Positions 34,690-47,133 of a DNA stretch of 64,000 bases are shown piece by piece; within the stretch, counting starts at the first letter, position 1; each line of letters opens with the position of its first letter. The notes below the pieces were generated by a model that did no database searches, had not been told where the DNA came from, and saw only the letters and a list, made by a program, of their open reading frames with translations. Source of the stretch: Apostichopus japonicus (Eukaryota > Echinodermata > Holothuroidea > Aspidochirotida > Stichopodidae); the NCBI RefSeq assembly GCF_037975245.1, contig NC_092566.1:12519001-12583000 (forward strand). The letters run 5' to 3'. The translations under genes and the position numbers were made by a program.

Positions 34690-36630
34690 TCAGTGGAAGA
34701 TTGTTCACAACCAAGCAGTGACGATTCTGATGTTGAATCATATGTTCCTGATTCAGATGATGAATGTTCTGTGCATTCAGATGTTATTCCATTCAGAAGA
34801 TGGGCAAGGTCTGTTCCTATCAATGGTCAAGGACCTCCTGCTCAAAGCTGCTCAACTGCAGAAGAAAAAACAGCCCTAGCAAGAGTAAAAATGATTCTGA
34901 CAGCTATGAAACAGCAAGCACATCACATTCATGTACCCAGACGGAAAGCAAGGTCTATGTTATGACAACCCATAATACTGCAAACGGTAGATGTTATGAC
35001 AAATCCGCGTACTGCTTTGTTTGCTCCAGGCTTAAGAAATATCTAAATGTTCACATTCTCCAGCATAGCACTGCAGCCCAGGTGGCTGAGTGGTTGACTG
35101 CAAAAAAAGGACCAGAAAAAGATAAACTTTGGATAAAAATGAGAAACTATGGAAATCACTTGCATAACTATGAGGGTACTAAGCAAAGAATAGGGTGAAT
35201 TGATAGTTGTATATCGACTACAGAAATGTGGAGACCCCCAATGACTATCAGCCTTGCTTGGATTGTCTTGGTTAGCTGTCTCGTAATGAATTTTACATGC
35301 ACAAATGTAAACTTAGAAGAGAGCAGGATCATGAGGAGAGTGAAGAACAGAAAAGAAGACATTCTTTCCTCCAAGATGCACGAATGCTCTTACCACCACC
35401 AATAGGTGTTCCTGCTGGCGATGTCATTCACAGACTTTTGAACTCTTTGCTATGTGATGATGTATCGGTTTGTATCAGAGGGGATCCTATTATAGTAGAG
35501 TTGGCTAGAAAAATTTGTTTCAAACATGGACATGACAAAGAGCAGTTCAAAACCTTAAGGACCAAGCTAAGAGAAATAGCTTGTCTTATACTTGAATATC
35601 AACAAATCAGTGGACAACACAGTGCTACCTTGGCCGATCAAGGTTTGAACTTGTGTGTTTGTGGATTTGATGAAGAGACCCACCAATACACTAAACTAAG
35701 TTTGGCACTTAACTTGGGCACAGTCTGAAGAAAGTGGCTATGCTTGCAGTCAGCAAGGCTTTGATTGAGGAGAACAAAGAAAAGGAGAGGCAGGCCCGAG
35801 ATGTCATCACCTTAGTCAATGAAATTGGGATTGGGAAGTGTCATCTCATGCCTTGCGGACATTGTACGAAGGCAAAAGAAACAACCCCAAACTGGTCCCT
35901 CTAACAACAGATGTTGTTCTTCTCTTCAAATATCTCAGAGGAGAGGCAGAGAGCAGCTATGCTGATTTGAAGAAAGCCAAAGCTGCAGAGAAATTAAGAA
36001 ATGTCGGAGAAACCTTGCTGAAGTCACACTGACACAGATACTTTTATTTAACCAAAAACGGCAGGGCGAGATTTCAAAGCTGACAATGGAAGACTATGCA
36101 AAACTAAAGAAAGGAGAATCACATGTTCTAGACATGCAGACTTTAAGCAAGTTTCAACAGAACCTGGCAAAAGTCATTTGGCCCGTAGAAATTGTTGGAA
36201 AACACGGCAGATCTGTTCCTGTTCTGATCACAGAGAATGTAAAAAGTGCTGTCGATGAGCTTGTAAAGCATTGAGATGCTGTGGGAATAGAACCCCAAAA
36301 CCTCTTTGTATTTGCTATCCTAGAAGGGTGCATAAATTCTTTTGTGCATGTGGTGCAAAACAACCAGAGTTGGTTCGATCAACACAGCTAAGGAAGCACA
36401 TCGCAGCCATGTCCCAAGTAATGGCCCTGCAAGACAACGAACTAGATGTCCTTGCCAACTTCTTGGGTCATGACGTAAGGGCTCATCGCAAGTATTACCG
36501 CTTACCTGATGCAACTACCCAAGTTGCCAAAGTTTCAAAGCTTCTGATTGCTCTTGAGGGCGGCAGTGGAGACCCCGGACAGGTTTTGCAAGGAAAGAGT
36601 TCGGAACAACTAGACTTGCAGGAAAATTAA
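34690..36630 (+). pseudogene. Zinc-finger/tyrosine-recombinase-like gene, decayed
   Basis: The conceptual order matches an animal multicopy family with a C-terminal phage-integrase fold, which some relate to Crypton-type recombinases. An acidic serine-rich start (34693-34860) precedes a zinc-binding segment CFVCSRLKKYLNVHILQHS (near 35010). A helical middle part follows (35370-35960). The catalytic-like region has KRQGEIS (first Arg, near 36060), GKHGRSVPVLI (beta-hairpin Lys), LRKHIAAMSQV (Arg and His, near 36390), LGHDVRAHRKYYRLP (His and Tyr, near 36480) and a short C-terminal tail. The reading frame changes at about 34865, between 35198 and 35297, near 35713, 35835 and 36005, and returns near 36300. 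A TGA interrupts at 36272. All breaks lie in an otherwise collinear, intron-less body, so this is a pseudogene or badly assembled copy. Confidence 0.8.
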
Positions 36631-36639
36631 GGTAAAGTT

Positions 36640-37039
36640 GGATATGTCAATTCCCCCCCCCCCATATTAGCTACCTCACAAAATGTTGTTTAATTATCCA
36701 TGGGCCCTGAACCCTTCAAAATTTAAAACTTGGGAATCGCCATCAAACACAGATCCCAGGATTTTGAAAAGTATGGTAAAGTCAGTTCAATCACTAGATT
36801 TTGTGCTAACAACAATAGTAAAAGTGATTTGCTGTTTACTTACATAACATACCATCTTTAGACACTTTCCTTGAATGCATGGAGTATCATGGTTCCCGAA
36901 ATCCCTCCCTTCTCCCTCTATACCTACACCTCATGGAGCTTTTTAACTGGACAAAGTTGCTATAGGAAAGCCAAGAGGGCAGTTAAGATATTTGGTACTA
37001 AGTTTTAAACCATGAAATTCTGGTAAACTGCTGGAACTG
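36640..37039. other. No gene seen
   Basis: A C run near 36652 and AT-rich sequence between the recombinase pseudogene and the 125-bp repeats. Nothing further can be supported. Confidence 0.4.
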
Positions 37040-37437
37040 GAGGGAGCGTATTTAGTGGGGATACACACTGTTAAAATCTACTTGACAGGGGATGTCCACA
37101 ATAACATCAACTATGATAGAATGACTACTTTATTTTCAATTGATATACATATCCGTTGGAAATTGGATAGTAAAGTGGGGATGCACACTTTTGTAAAACC
37201 AGTAGGTATAACTTAAAATATGACAGTTAAAAATTATTGTTTAGAATGACTACTGTATTGTCAATTGATATGCATGTCAGTTGAAACCTGGGGAATGAAG
37301 AGGGGATTCACACTTTAATAAAACCAATAGACTCTGTACATCTAAAATAACATCAAATATGACAGTTAAGAGTTATTAATGTTAAGACTACTGTTTTGTG
37401 AATTGAAAAACATATCAGTTGGAGCATACAGAATGAA
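37040..37437. repeat. Short tandem array, unit about 120-125 bp
   Basis: Phrases of the type AGTGGGGATACACAC recur near 37053, 37173 and 37298. Companion phrases are ACATCAAATATGACAGTTAA and TGTCAATTGATATGCAT. The array is cut by the hAT-type element and resumes at 40146-40260. Confidence 0.75.
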
Positions 37438-38284
37438 CAGTGGCGTAGCTACGGGGGGGCCTGGGGGGCCGAGGCCCCCCATGAAATTGGCTGGCCCCCC
37501 CCACTGGCCCCCCACTGGGAATGGGGTAAAAATATGTTGTAAAAGGAAAAAAAACACTCATCAGTGCGATTCACTAATATTTTTTGTTCAATAATTTTGG
37601 AAATAGAGTTACACAATTTTCTCGTCTACATCTGGCAGAATAAGAATAAAACAATATCTGTAGTAATCATGAGAATGGTCACACAGCATGGCATGGCAAT
37701 GGTCGATGCGACGATTGCGACCATACACCACAAACCTTGTGCATGTGCTGCGCGATATCGATATCTGCTGAAAATATGTTCAGTGCTTCCACCTAGCGCA
37801 ACAATCTATCAAAAGATTGGCTCCGTTTGTACTGAGCCGAGGCATCAGGTATTCATATATTGCCTCAAGTCAAATGAATATATGTCATTGAATATTCCAC
37901 AAAACAACTTTTTATGGCCACGAAACTGTCGAAACATGATTTTCCACTACTGGTAGAGATATAAAATATTGGGAATTCTGAAATTCCTGCAAACATGCGG
38001 CTGTGCCTGTTCACTACTCACTACTGTATCGCCTTAAAAAATGATGAGTGGAAATTGTTTCTCCAGGACCGTATCGTATCGTGGGTATCGAGTGCGTCTG
38101 ATATACGAACGTATGTAGTACGTACGTCTATGATGATATGCACTGTACTGTACTGATCACGCGTACGATAAATTTTATTCACAAATTACAGTCAGAATAT
38201 GAGAAGATTTCGGAACTATTCAACATGCACGTACTGTAGAACATCAGCCGCATCACCCCGTGACCAAAAACGGTAGTACTTGCT

Positions 38285-39393
38285 ACACTCGATGTCGTCG
38301 CCATGTATACCAATACTCCCCAAGAGGAGGCATTAGATATATGTCAAGAAGTCTATGAAAGACGGAAAAAGCGAATATGGAATAAATTAAATATCTTCCA
38401 TATCCATGCGCAAACTAATTGAACTCATCTTCACAAGAAACTGTTTCGAGTTCAATTACCAATTCTATCTACAAAAGATCGGTTGCGCCATGGGTAGCCA
38501 AGCCTCTCCGGAAATCTGCGATATCGTCATGCATAGACTTGAAAACCAGATTTTACCGACAGATAATAAAATCTTAAAATGGCTCCGCTATAGAGATGAC
38601 ATTCTATTGCTCTACGACGGTACACATCAGGAACTTGAACAACTAGTAAAAAGGTTGAATGAAATTCACCGCTTCTTAAAGTTTACCGTAGAAATATCAC
38701 ACACCTAGGTAACATACCTAGATTTGAAAATCTTCAAAGGTCCAAGGTTCGAATCCAATGGGTTATTAGACACTAAAGTCTACACCAAACCCACGGAAAC
38801 CTTCCAATACCTCGACAGAAACTCTGCACACCCACTTGCCACTTTTAAAGGCTTCATTAAAGGGGAAATATTACGATACACACGTCTCTGTAACAACGAG
38901 ACTGATTTCTTACAGAAAAAGAACGCGTTCACAGAGAAACTTTTACTCCGTAACTATAAGAAAGAGGAAACTGCCTCAGCCACGAAAGGCATAAAATTTG
39001 AAAACCGTAGGCATTACCTCACTACCAAACCTAAACAAAAGAAACCACCACTGGTGTTCAAGCTTACCTATACACCCCATATCAAAACCACGCATTTGAA
39101 AAAAAGCACTTTTGACACATTGCCACTTAATTTCGCAACACGCGGAATTATCCAAACTGTTTCCAATAGAACCGATTCTTGCCTACGAAAGGGCCCAAAA
39201 TCTCAAAGATTTACTTGTTAACTCAAGGTTTCGTACTAACGAAGAATCAGCTGACTCTCAAGGTTCACACGAAGCTCTTTTAGATGCTCTTATAGCTGCA
39301 CTATGTGTCCATAAAAACTTGTGCACAGAAAATAGATGCATTTTGAGAACGAGACGCTCATGCCGAATAAAATATTCAAAGGCTTACTACTGA
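38285..39393 (+). pseudogene. Penelope-like reverse transcriptase, broken
   Basis: Penelope-like elements encode a reverse transcriptase, often with a GIY-YIG nuclease behind it. Seen here in order: TLDVVAMYTNTPQEEA (first catalytic Asp, 38285-38332), GCAMGSQASPE (near 38486), WLRYRDDILLLYDG (catalytic Asp pair, near 38580), TYLDLKIFKGPRFES (near 38715), SAHPLATFKGFIKGE, and IEPILAYERAQNLKDLL (near 39170), the usual segment before the nuclease linker. The frame shifts between about 38396 and 38406, a TAG stands at 38706-38708, and the frame shifts again near 39150. The fingers region before the first motif and the GIY-YIG nuclease are missing. The whole lies inside the hAT-type element. Confidence 0.85.
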
Positions 39394-39440
39394 TGAAGCT
39401 CCTCCTATAAAGTTTGAGAGCAGAAACCGGTCTAGTTGGT
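39388..39440 (+). ncRNA. Hammerhead-like motif of the Penelope-like terminal repeat
   Basis: CTGATGA at 39390-39396 is followed by AGCTC, a loop, GAGC at 39418-39421 and, one base later, GAAAC. Hammerhead ribozymes have CUGANGA, a stem and GAAA. An extra A on each side of the stem and no clear cleavage partner make activity doubtful. Such motifs are known from Penelope-like terminal repeats, and this one sits directly behind the reverse transcriptase remains. Confidence 0.35.
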
Positions 39441-40145
39441 CATAAGAACCTACGCTAGTCTTTCCTACTATTAAAAGTACACTCAATTCACCTAATAGGT
39501 GCAATTATGTTTCACCATGAGGAGCATGCTATAAGTTCATGTTCCTCGGGCCCTCCCTTAAAAATACTTCAGGTTCTTGGCGACTAAGTTGCGTTAGATA
39601 GTGTACAACCGCCTACACCCCCATTTCAAACCCAGATTCTGATGACAGCTGCCTCAAGAAACCCAATAAATGGCCTAATTAGCACTGAGCCACCAATGTG
39701 GACCATTACCGAAACATTGATGCGTGTTAGTCTTCCATCCCCTTCCTCTAATGCTATTTAAGTCCACATGTGGGCATATCCTGCAAACCTACCGGTAGCC
39801 CACAGGGGTTTGAGTTGGGAGAAAGGCCTTGACACCTTGAAACGACAAATGATGCCAACTTCCCTCAAGTTAAAAGTCTGGCTGAGTTGGCAAGGCCAGT
39901 CAGCATGAAAGAGAAAAAACTTTTTTTGCATTTCTGTCACCAAAGTTGCACATTTTTTTGGTTGCTATTTTGCCTCACAGGTGCCATCTCCTGCGATCTG
40001 GGGGGTGCTGAAATCTCAAATTTTCTCTGTACGCTCCGCGCCAACCAAGGTGGCGCTCCGCTTAGATAGTAACCTCCGGCCCCCCCCCACAAGAAAGAAC
40101 AGCCCCCCATGGCCCCCCACTCAAAAAATCCTAGCTATGCCACTG

Positions 40146-40260
40146 AGAATGAAGTGGGGATACACACTGATATGAAAACCATAGACTGGGGATATCTACA
40201 ATAACATCAAATTTGACAGTTAAGAGTTCTTAATGTTAAGATCTGTTGTACTGTCAATGT
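40146..40260. repeat. Continuation of the 125-bp array
   Basis: GTGGGGATACACACTGATAT, then CATCAAATTTGACAGTTAAG, matches the units at 37040-37437. It is separated from them only by the inserted element. Confidence 0.75.
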
Positions 40261-41930
40261 AACTCTTTTACTTTACTTTACCTTACAAGTACCATTTCCC
40301 TGTAGGACATCTCATGCTACATTGTAGGAATTTGCAAGTAATATCAAATGGTACTTCTCTTAACACAAGGTGCACGATTATGATTGAGCTTAAATTGTTG
40401 GCCCAAAATGTAGCTAATCTAGACAAAATTACTCATGGGCTCACATGTGACATGGTGCACAGTTACCATTGCAGAAGTTATTTATAGCATGGTATAGGTA
40501 GGGCCAATACAGCAGATCTTTTAGTGAGAGGTTTACTTAGCAAATGAGGTTCTTGATATTGTGAGACGGTTAAAAGTTGGCTTAAAAACACTACTGTAAA
40601 TGCTGTGCATTGGCTCAGGTGGTAGAATATGTCGTAGCAGACTGTAGGGGACAGTGAATGGGTTTTAATTCTATTATTATGCCAATCAAATAAAATGCCC
40701 AACTTGTTTCACACTAATATCAATCTGTCCTTTGCCAACTTCTGATTATAGTAGTATTTGCCTCAATCAGGTAGTTGAAGAGTTACACCCCAAATTTTAG
40801 TCGTAAGAGCCTGGTAGTCCATCTAACTGCATTCACCAGTGACTCTGATGCGATATCTTTCGCACAGGTTGTGGAGAATGCAGGTCCTTGTTCAACTGTG
40901 AAGCCAATTTCTAACCTTCCTCAATGCTAGCCATCAAAAGTCTTGATCCTTGACCCTACTTATTATGATTTTCTTTTTTCATGTACAGAAGTTGCAGCAG
41001 AAGTAGACTATGAGCAAGAAGATTCTGATCAAGATGACTCAATTGATCAGCCTGGTGATATCAAAAAAGGACACTCTCTGAATTATGCTAAAAAATTAGG
41101 TATAGAAATTTACTGGATTGAATATCTTTGAGCTCTGGTTTAAAGTTTAAAAAAAGAAGAAAAACAAAGAGAAAGCTTAAATTGCAAACAAAATTGAATG
41201 CTTTTTCCTGCTGTGTGGTCCAGAAGATGTCAGTTCAATAAATTCACAACTTTGTAGATGATCAGTTGGCATTACATCTAGAACGTAGAGCTTTGAAGAG
41301 CAAATTGGAACAGTATGCTTATGAAATGGGGAGGAAAAACAAAAACGTTTTGAAAGAAAAAGAAATGTCAAACGTCAATGCTTTGATTCACATTAATACT
41401 CCTTAGTAGTCATGCTGTTTAAAACACAATACTTAACAAGCTGAGATTTTTTATTTGAAAATGTAAAAGTTCTCATATTGCTTTTATATATCGTCTCTCA
41501 TTGTAATTGTTTGGAAAGTGAAGTTTTGTTTACATGAAAACTATCTGTGTGCGCAATATAGTTACTATCGCAGTACATAACATGAAAGGAGACATTGTCA
41601 TCATAGCCGACCACCTGAAGTGCAGCTTTAAACAGTTTCTGTGTCTTGATCTGTACTATCTCTTTCAACTTTTTTAGAGCCAATGCCCAAAGACAAACAG
41701 AAAAAACACCTTGGACCACTCAGGAGCAAGCAGCAGTCCATCGTCACTTATAGGTCACTACATTTGCAGCATCAAAGTTGCCTGGAAAGTCAGCAATAGT
41801 GAACTGCATGAGTCTGGAACCATGTCTTTGTAATTGAAGGTGGACTAATATTAAAGATTACATCAGAAACAAAATCTGTTGTATTGCACGAAAGGGATAG
41901 AAAAACTTCGTACAAAAGTAAGGAGTTCAT
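40261..41930. other. No gene supported
   Basis: An exon-like acidic stretch near 40988-41060 (EVAAEVDYEQEDSDQDDSID) follows a TTTTTTCATGTACAG acceptor but has no partner exon. The rest is AT-rich without features. Confidence 0.35.
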
Positions 41931-42010
41931 ATAATAACTTCTTTACAGGTTGCAGTCTGAAATTAATATATTTATTCATTTCAGACTGCAACCTGTAAAG
42001 AAGTTATTAT
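41931..42010. repeat. Perfect hairpin with 33-bp arms
   Basis: The arms at 41931-41963 and 41978-42010 are exact reverse complements, from ATAATAACTTCTTTACAGG to ACTGCAACCTGT and back. The loop is the 14-nt TAATATATTTATTC. An RNA copy would fold into an uninterrupted 33-bp stem. It could be a foldback repeat or a source of small RNA. Confidence 0.9.
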
Positions 42011-42059
42011 CAGTGAATTTGACGCAAGAGTTTTGGACACAAAGTTCACTTCTCTGCGA

Positions 42060-43150
42060 CCTTCTGTTTTGTTTGAAGTAGTTTAATTTTTTTCAGATGG
42101 AAGCTTTTACCTAATATTTCTTAGGGTTTTAAATGTTTTTGCTTTCTGATATGTTCCGTCATATTATGCTTTTTCTTCCTGTACACTGGAAGTAATATCT
42201 GCTCAAATGCACAAAAATGAAGGAAGTGTTTCACAGAAGTTAAGGAGTTAGTATTCATTTTAGCAAGATCCTTCTGGATTTTAACCTGCAAGGAAGAATT
42301 TTTTTTGGCGTATTTTTGTTTGTTTGATATCATTTAAAACTGTTCAATGGCCTTTAAGTATTTAACAAGTTCACTGAAAAAAGCTTAATAAACGGTATTG
42401 TTAATTTTAAGGTATTGTTACAGAAGGATTAGTTACCTATTGAAAACTACCGGGACCGAAACCTTAGCAGATTATGTAGAAAGTCACTTAGTTAACAATT
42501 GGTGTGGAACAAGTTGGCAACTTTCGCTGTTCATAGTGGCATATACCAGAAGCTCCTCATATTGAGCAAAGCATTCACTGAAAAGAAAATGATTTGTTAT
42601 GTGATATGTCAGGTGAAAGGTTGCCCAAGCATAAATGACTCTTGCCAATATTGATTTTAACATTTTTCTGTTTGTTGTTTGAAGTAGTTTACTTTGTATG
42701 CCTTCAGCTTTAAATTTTGTTTTCTTTATTTGTTCTGTCTGTACATGCTTTTTCCTGTACACCAGACATTATATCTGCTCAAATGTACAAATGTGACTGA
42801 TTTAGTTTGTGTGAGTTAATTAGTGTTTATGGAGATCAGCAAGATACTTTACACCGCAAGGAAGAAAGAAGAAAATCGCTCTATGGCCTTTGAGTATTGA
42901 ACAAGTTCACTCAAGTAAGCTTAAAATGTGGTATGTGCCATTTTTAAGGTATTGTTACCTTTTCAATACATGTGGCACCAAGCTTTGACAGTTTATGAAG
43001 GTACACCCATGTACGGTTAGTTACTGAATGGTGAAAATCAAATTGAGTTTGCTCATCAGAGAACAACTTTGTCATCAGGTGATATGTCATGTGATATGCT
43101 GCTGAAGTGTAAGTGACAGTATGTGACAAAATAGAAATCATCTTTCTACA
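42060..43150. repeat. Two diverged tandem copies, unit about 550-600 bp
   Basis: Phrases recur in order: TGTTTGAAGTAGTTTA (42070, 42680), GTACAC...ATATCTGCTCAAATG (42180, 42758), CAAGGAAGAA (42290, 42860), AACAAGTTCACT (42365, 42900) and TTTTAAGGTATTGTTAC (42407, 42943). The copies are well diverged and non-coding. Confidence 0.65.
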
Positions 43151-43924
43151 CCTTATGTTTTTACTTTCAAGTGGTTTTGTTTTTGTAATACATAAAATAA
43201 TGCATTTGTCTTTACTGAAAGTTGCTGTTTTGTTTTCAACTGTTTTGTTTTTAACTTTGTTGCTAAACTAAAAATAAAGAGGGTGAAACTTAGAAAAGGT
43301 GTGAATCTTGTTTGTGTGCATATCTTGACTCAATATGGATGCAATAATATCTGAGGTAGTAGGTGGATATGGGCCCATTTTTTTTCTTACTCAGATGTTT
43401 CATTGAAAACACAGGTACAGGATTTATAGCAAGAAAAAGAAATGATATGGTTTGTGTGTGTATAAACTGACTCCTTGCCTGTTTCCTGCTTAAATAGCCT
43501 CGAACCACCAGTGGTGTCTGTATTTTTATAAATCTCTCACTTTTGGGCGAGACCATTACCAGCTACTAACACTGTTCACCATTGCTTCCCTTTTTTACCA
43601 CAGCTCCCCTCAGAACATTTACAAATATTCATAAACCTCAACATCTCGCCAGTAAGATTCCATCAACACAATCATAAGATGATGGGAGATAAATTGTCTT
43701 TTTCGTATGAACTTGGAAGGAAAATTGCATCGTTAAATTGATAGAAGAGGAAGTAAGCTCTTTATAATCCTCATTTGATACCCTCATTCGTCACTGTAGG
43801 CCACACTTTCTTTCACGGACCCTACATGCTCTCACGAACCCCACTCTATCTAGAAGGGTCCGAAATACCAGGTTCAATACCACTGGTGCAGACCTGTGAT
43901 GTTATGATCTCTTGGAAAGCAGTC
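43151..43924. other. No gene seen
   Basis: AT-rich sequence without a supported exon, RNA gene or repeat boundary. Confidence 0.4.
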
Positions 43925-43998
43925 ATTTTGTCAGATATATTACACTGTCAAAGTTTATTCTTTGACTACTAAAAGCAATGAAGGCATCTACTGTAGGC
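43925..43998. repeat. Partial unit of the ~330-bp repeat family
   Basis: TTACACTGTCAAAG, then CAATGAAGGCATCTACTGTA, matches the units at 45780-45815 and 46090-46145. The unit is cut by the hAT-type sequence beginning at about 43999. Confidence 0.6.
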
Positions 43999-45535
43999 AG
44001 TGACGTAGCCAGGGGTGGGGGGCGAAATCCCCCCATGAAAGCTTGTCGCCCTCCAGTCGCCCAACCACTGGGAATTACACGTGCGAAAAATATTTCATTG
44101 GTCTGAAGGTCTCGAATCTCTATGATGACCACTCATGAACAACCCTTTGACCGCGGACCGGCAGTAGGCTATAGTTGCTGAAAAACAGGACGTGACAAAG
44201 CACATAGGCCAGGTTTTACTTCTGGGACGTACCCTGATGCTCTCAAAACCGCTAAAAACCAAATTTTTAAGAAAGGAGACCTATCGTTGAGAATCAGTCA
44301 ATCACCCTAATAATGTTTCAGACGCAATCTTTGATGTCAGTTTGACATATAGTTTGTTAGGATATTTAAGAACATCGTTCCTGTAGGCCTATGTCTGGGG
44401 CCCTGGGGTCATTCCTCGACCAACTTGGTGCAATATAATGTGCCCATTTCGAAGTAAATTTATACACAGATTGTTAGTTGTCATGGGTTTGAACAAATGC
44501 ATATTGAGGGGTATTCTATCCTGAAAAATGGGGCTGGGGTTTCCAGTTCGCCGCATCATTTGTCAATTTGCACTTGGTTCTAATGTTCATGTCCATTGGA
44601 ATCACTAATCACAGAAATAATCCACCAAAAATTAAGGCCGCATGAACTTTATTGCAGATTTTCTGATTGATGAAATTGTCATATTCTCCTGAAATCACGT
44701 AACTAGATGGCTGATATCCAGCCTGGCAAGTGCCATCTCCAGCGATCTGGCAGGTATTGAAATTTTCTTGGTATGCTGCCAAGGGCGGCGGAACCGGGGG
44801 GGCACAGGGGGCACGTGCCCCCTCACTTTTCCTCAGGTTAAATATGTGCCCTTTTTCTACATAAAAATTGAGGTGTCTCAAGTTAGCAAGAGGCCAGGGA
44901 ACCAGAATGAACACTCGGGAAGGGGTGTTTCCGGCCATCTGAGGGGTTTGTAAAACCAAAAGTTTTCTTGTACGCTCCGCGCCAACTGATGGTGGCGCTC
45001 CGCTCAGATAATCATGAATATAACTGCAAATCCTGGCTACGCCCCTGACTTGTAATGAATTTCTGTGGGTCAAACTCAAAGCTTTTTCGAATGGAAAAAA
45101 ATTGTTAAGATATTAACAAGGAATAAACTCTAATTCGGAAGATTCCAACATTAGCAACTAGCATGATTTCAAATCATTTTGTCTCAAAAGAAAACTTGTT
45201 CCTTGTTTCCCAATTTGCACATTGGATATTGCAGTGCTAGTATGCATATTTTCCTTAAGGGGGGGGGGGGGGCGTTGATGGAGTGATGTGTATACGCAAA
45301 TAAGATAATACAATAAGAGTTATGAAGGGTATTAAATATACGGCTGCATCAGTCGAATCGAATTTCTGCAAAGTGCCCTTTGATGTTGGTGCCCCCCCAG
45401 ATTAAAAGTGCTTCCGCCGCCCTTGTATGCTGCGCACCAACCGATGGTGGCACTCCGTTTAGATAGTACTTGCGTCCAGAATACTCTGATCGATTACGTC
45501 CCACCCCCCCACGTTTAAAATCCGACGCCCCTGCT
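43999..45535. mobile_element. Nest of hAT-type element pieces
   Basis: The left end CAGTGACGTAGCCAGGGGTG at about 44000 and a right end GACGCCCCTG near 45529 bracket the nest. Their flanks do not match, so they may come from different insertions. Inner modules (GCACCAACCGATGGTGGCAC near 45430; GCTCCGCGCCAACTGATGG near 44975) belong to the same family as 1506-2419 and 37438-40145. The intact element at 44780-45425 is inserted inside. Confidence 0.55.
44780..45425. mobile_element. hAT-type element with perfect 8-bp target duplication
   Basis: The perfect terminal inverted repeats CAAGGGCGGCGGAA and TTCCGCCGCCCTTG enclose 646 bp, with direct repeats TATGCTGC at 44772-44779 and 45426-45433. Just inside are GGGGGGGCACAGGGG on the left and GGTGCCCCCCC on the right. 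A further fragment ending in GGCTACGCCCCTG (about 44880-45054) lies inside and is an inverted relative of 1590-1710. No coding region. Confidence 0.88.
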
Positions 45536-45559
45536 TACAAGGCCCAGGAAGTGCCATTT

Positions 45560-46375
45560 CCTTAACAGTACAGACTAAAGCTGTCAATTCGATGAATTCT
45601 TATCAATGAATTTTCCATTGTTTGCTACGTAGAAGGTTTAAGTTATCAATAGAAAATTGAAATTTTATTCCACTGTCTGCAGCCCACAAGGTATCCTGGC
45701 ACTCATACAACATGACCAAAATAAAGCATCAATAGGTCAATTTTCATATTCCTCTATTTTAAGTTATTGTTTGGCTTCTAATACCAATGAAGGCATCTAC
45801 TGTAGGCTGCATCTTAGATATATTGATATCACATTTAAGTTCTGTACCCCACAAGCTACACTGGTACTCATATTATATTTTGTATGTCCTACTGGGCCAA
45901 TAATAAATTAACAATACAGATTACCACTGTCAATCCAATGAATTCCCACAAGGAATTTCTATTTCTTTTAGTTCTCAATAGACAAATTGAGATTTTATTC
46001 CACTGTCTGTACCCCACAAGGTGTCCTGGCACTCATACAACATGATCATGGTACAGCATCAATAGATTAATTTTCATATTCCAGTATAAATACACTGTCA
46101 AAGTTATTGTTTGGCTTCTAAAAACAATAAAGGCATCTACTGTAGCCTGCATATTAGATGCATTAAGGTATATTTGTATAACATATAAGTTCTGTACCTC
46201 ACAAGCTACACTGGTATCTACATTAGGCTGGAACTTAGATGCATTGAGGTATATTGAAGCCAAACAATAACTTTGACCAGTGGAATATGAAAATTCACCT
46301 ATTGATGCTGTATTCTGGTCATGTTGTTATGTACCCACAAGCTACATTGTTACTCAAATAATATTTAGCCTAAGC
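45560..46375. repeat. Tandem repeat, unit about 330 bp
   Basis: CACTGTCTG, two to four bases, CCACAAGG, then TCCTGGCACTCATACAACAT, occurs near 45672 and 46002, 330 bp apart. Further shared phrases are GGCATCTACTGTAG, CACAAGCTACACTGGTA and TATTGTTTGGCTTCTAA. The array is non-coding, and short frames across it are by-products. Confidence 0.75.

Positions 46376-47133
<758 letters not shown>

Larger units (their letters stand above)
37438..40145. mobile_element. hAT-type composite element carrying a Penelope-like fragment
   Basis: The ends CAGTGGCGTAGCTA and TAGCTATGCCACTG are inverted repeats with one mismatch. Perfect direct repeats AGAATGAA flank them at 37430-37437 and 40146-40153, and the flanks rejoin into one 125-bp repeat unit, so the 2708 bp entered as one insertion. 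The right part (39840-40145) carries the module CTCCGCGCCAACCAAGGTGG shared with other elements of the window. The middle holds the Penelope-like reverse transcriptase remains at 38280-39440. No transposase is visible, so it must have been moved in trans. Confidence 0.88.

Noticed and set aside
40943-41131. Acidic exon-like frame after a good acceptor
   Set aside because: No partner exon or recognisable family; low-complexity acidic stretches arise easily.
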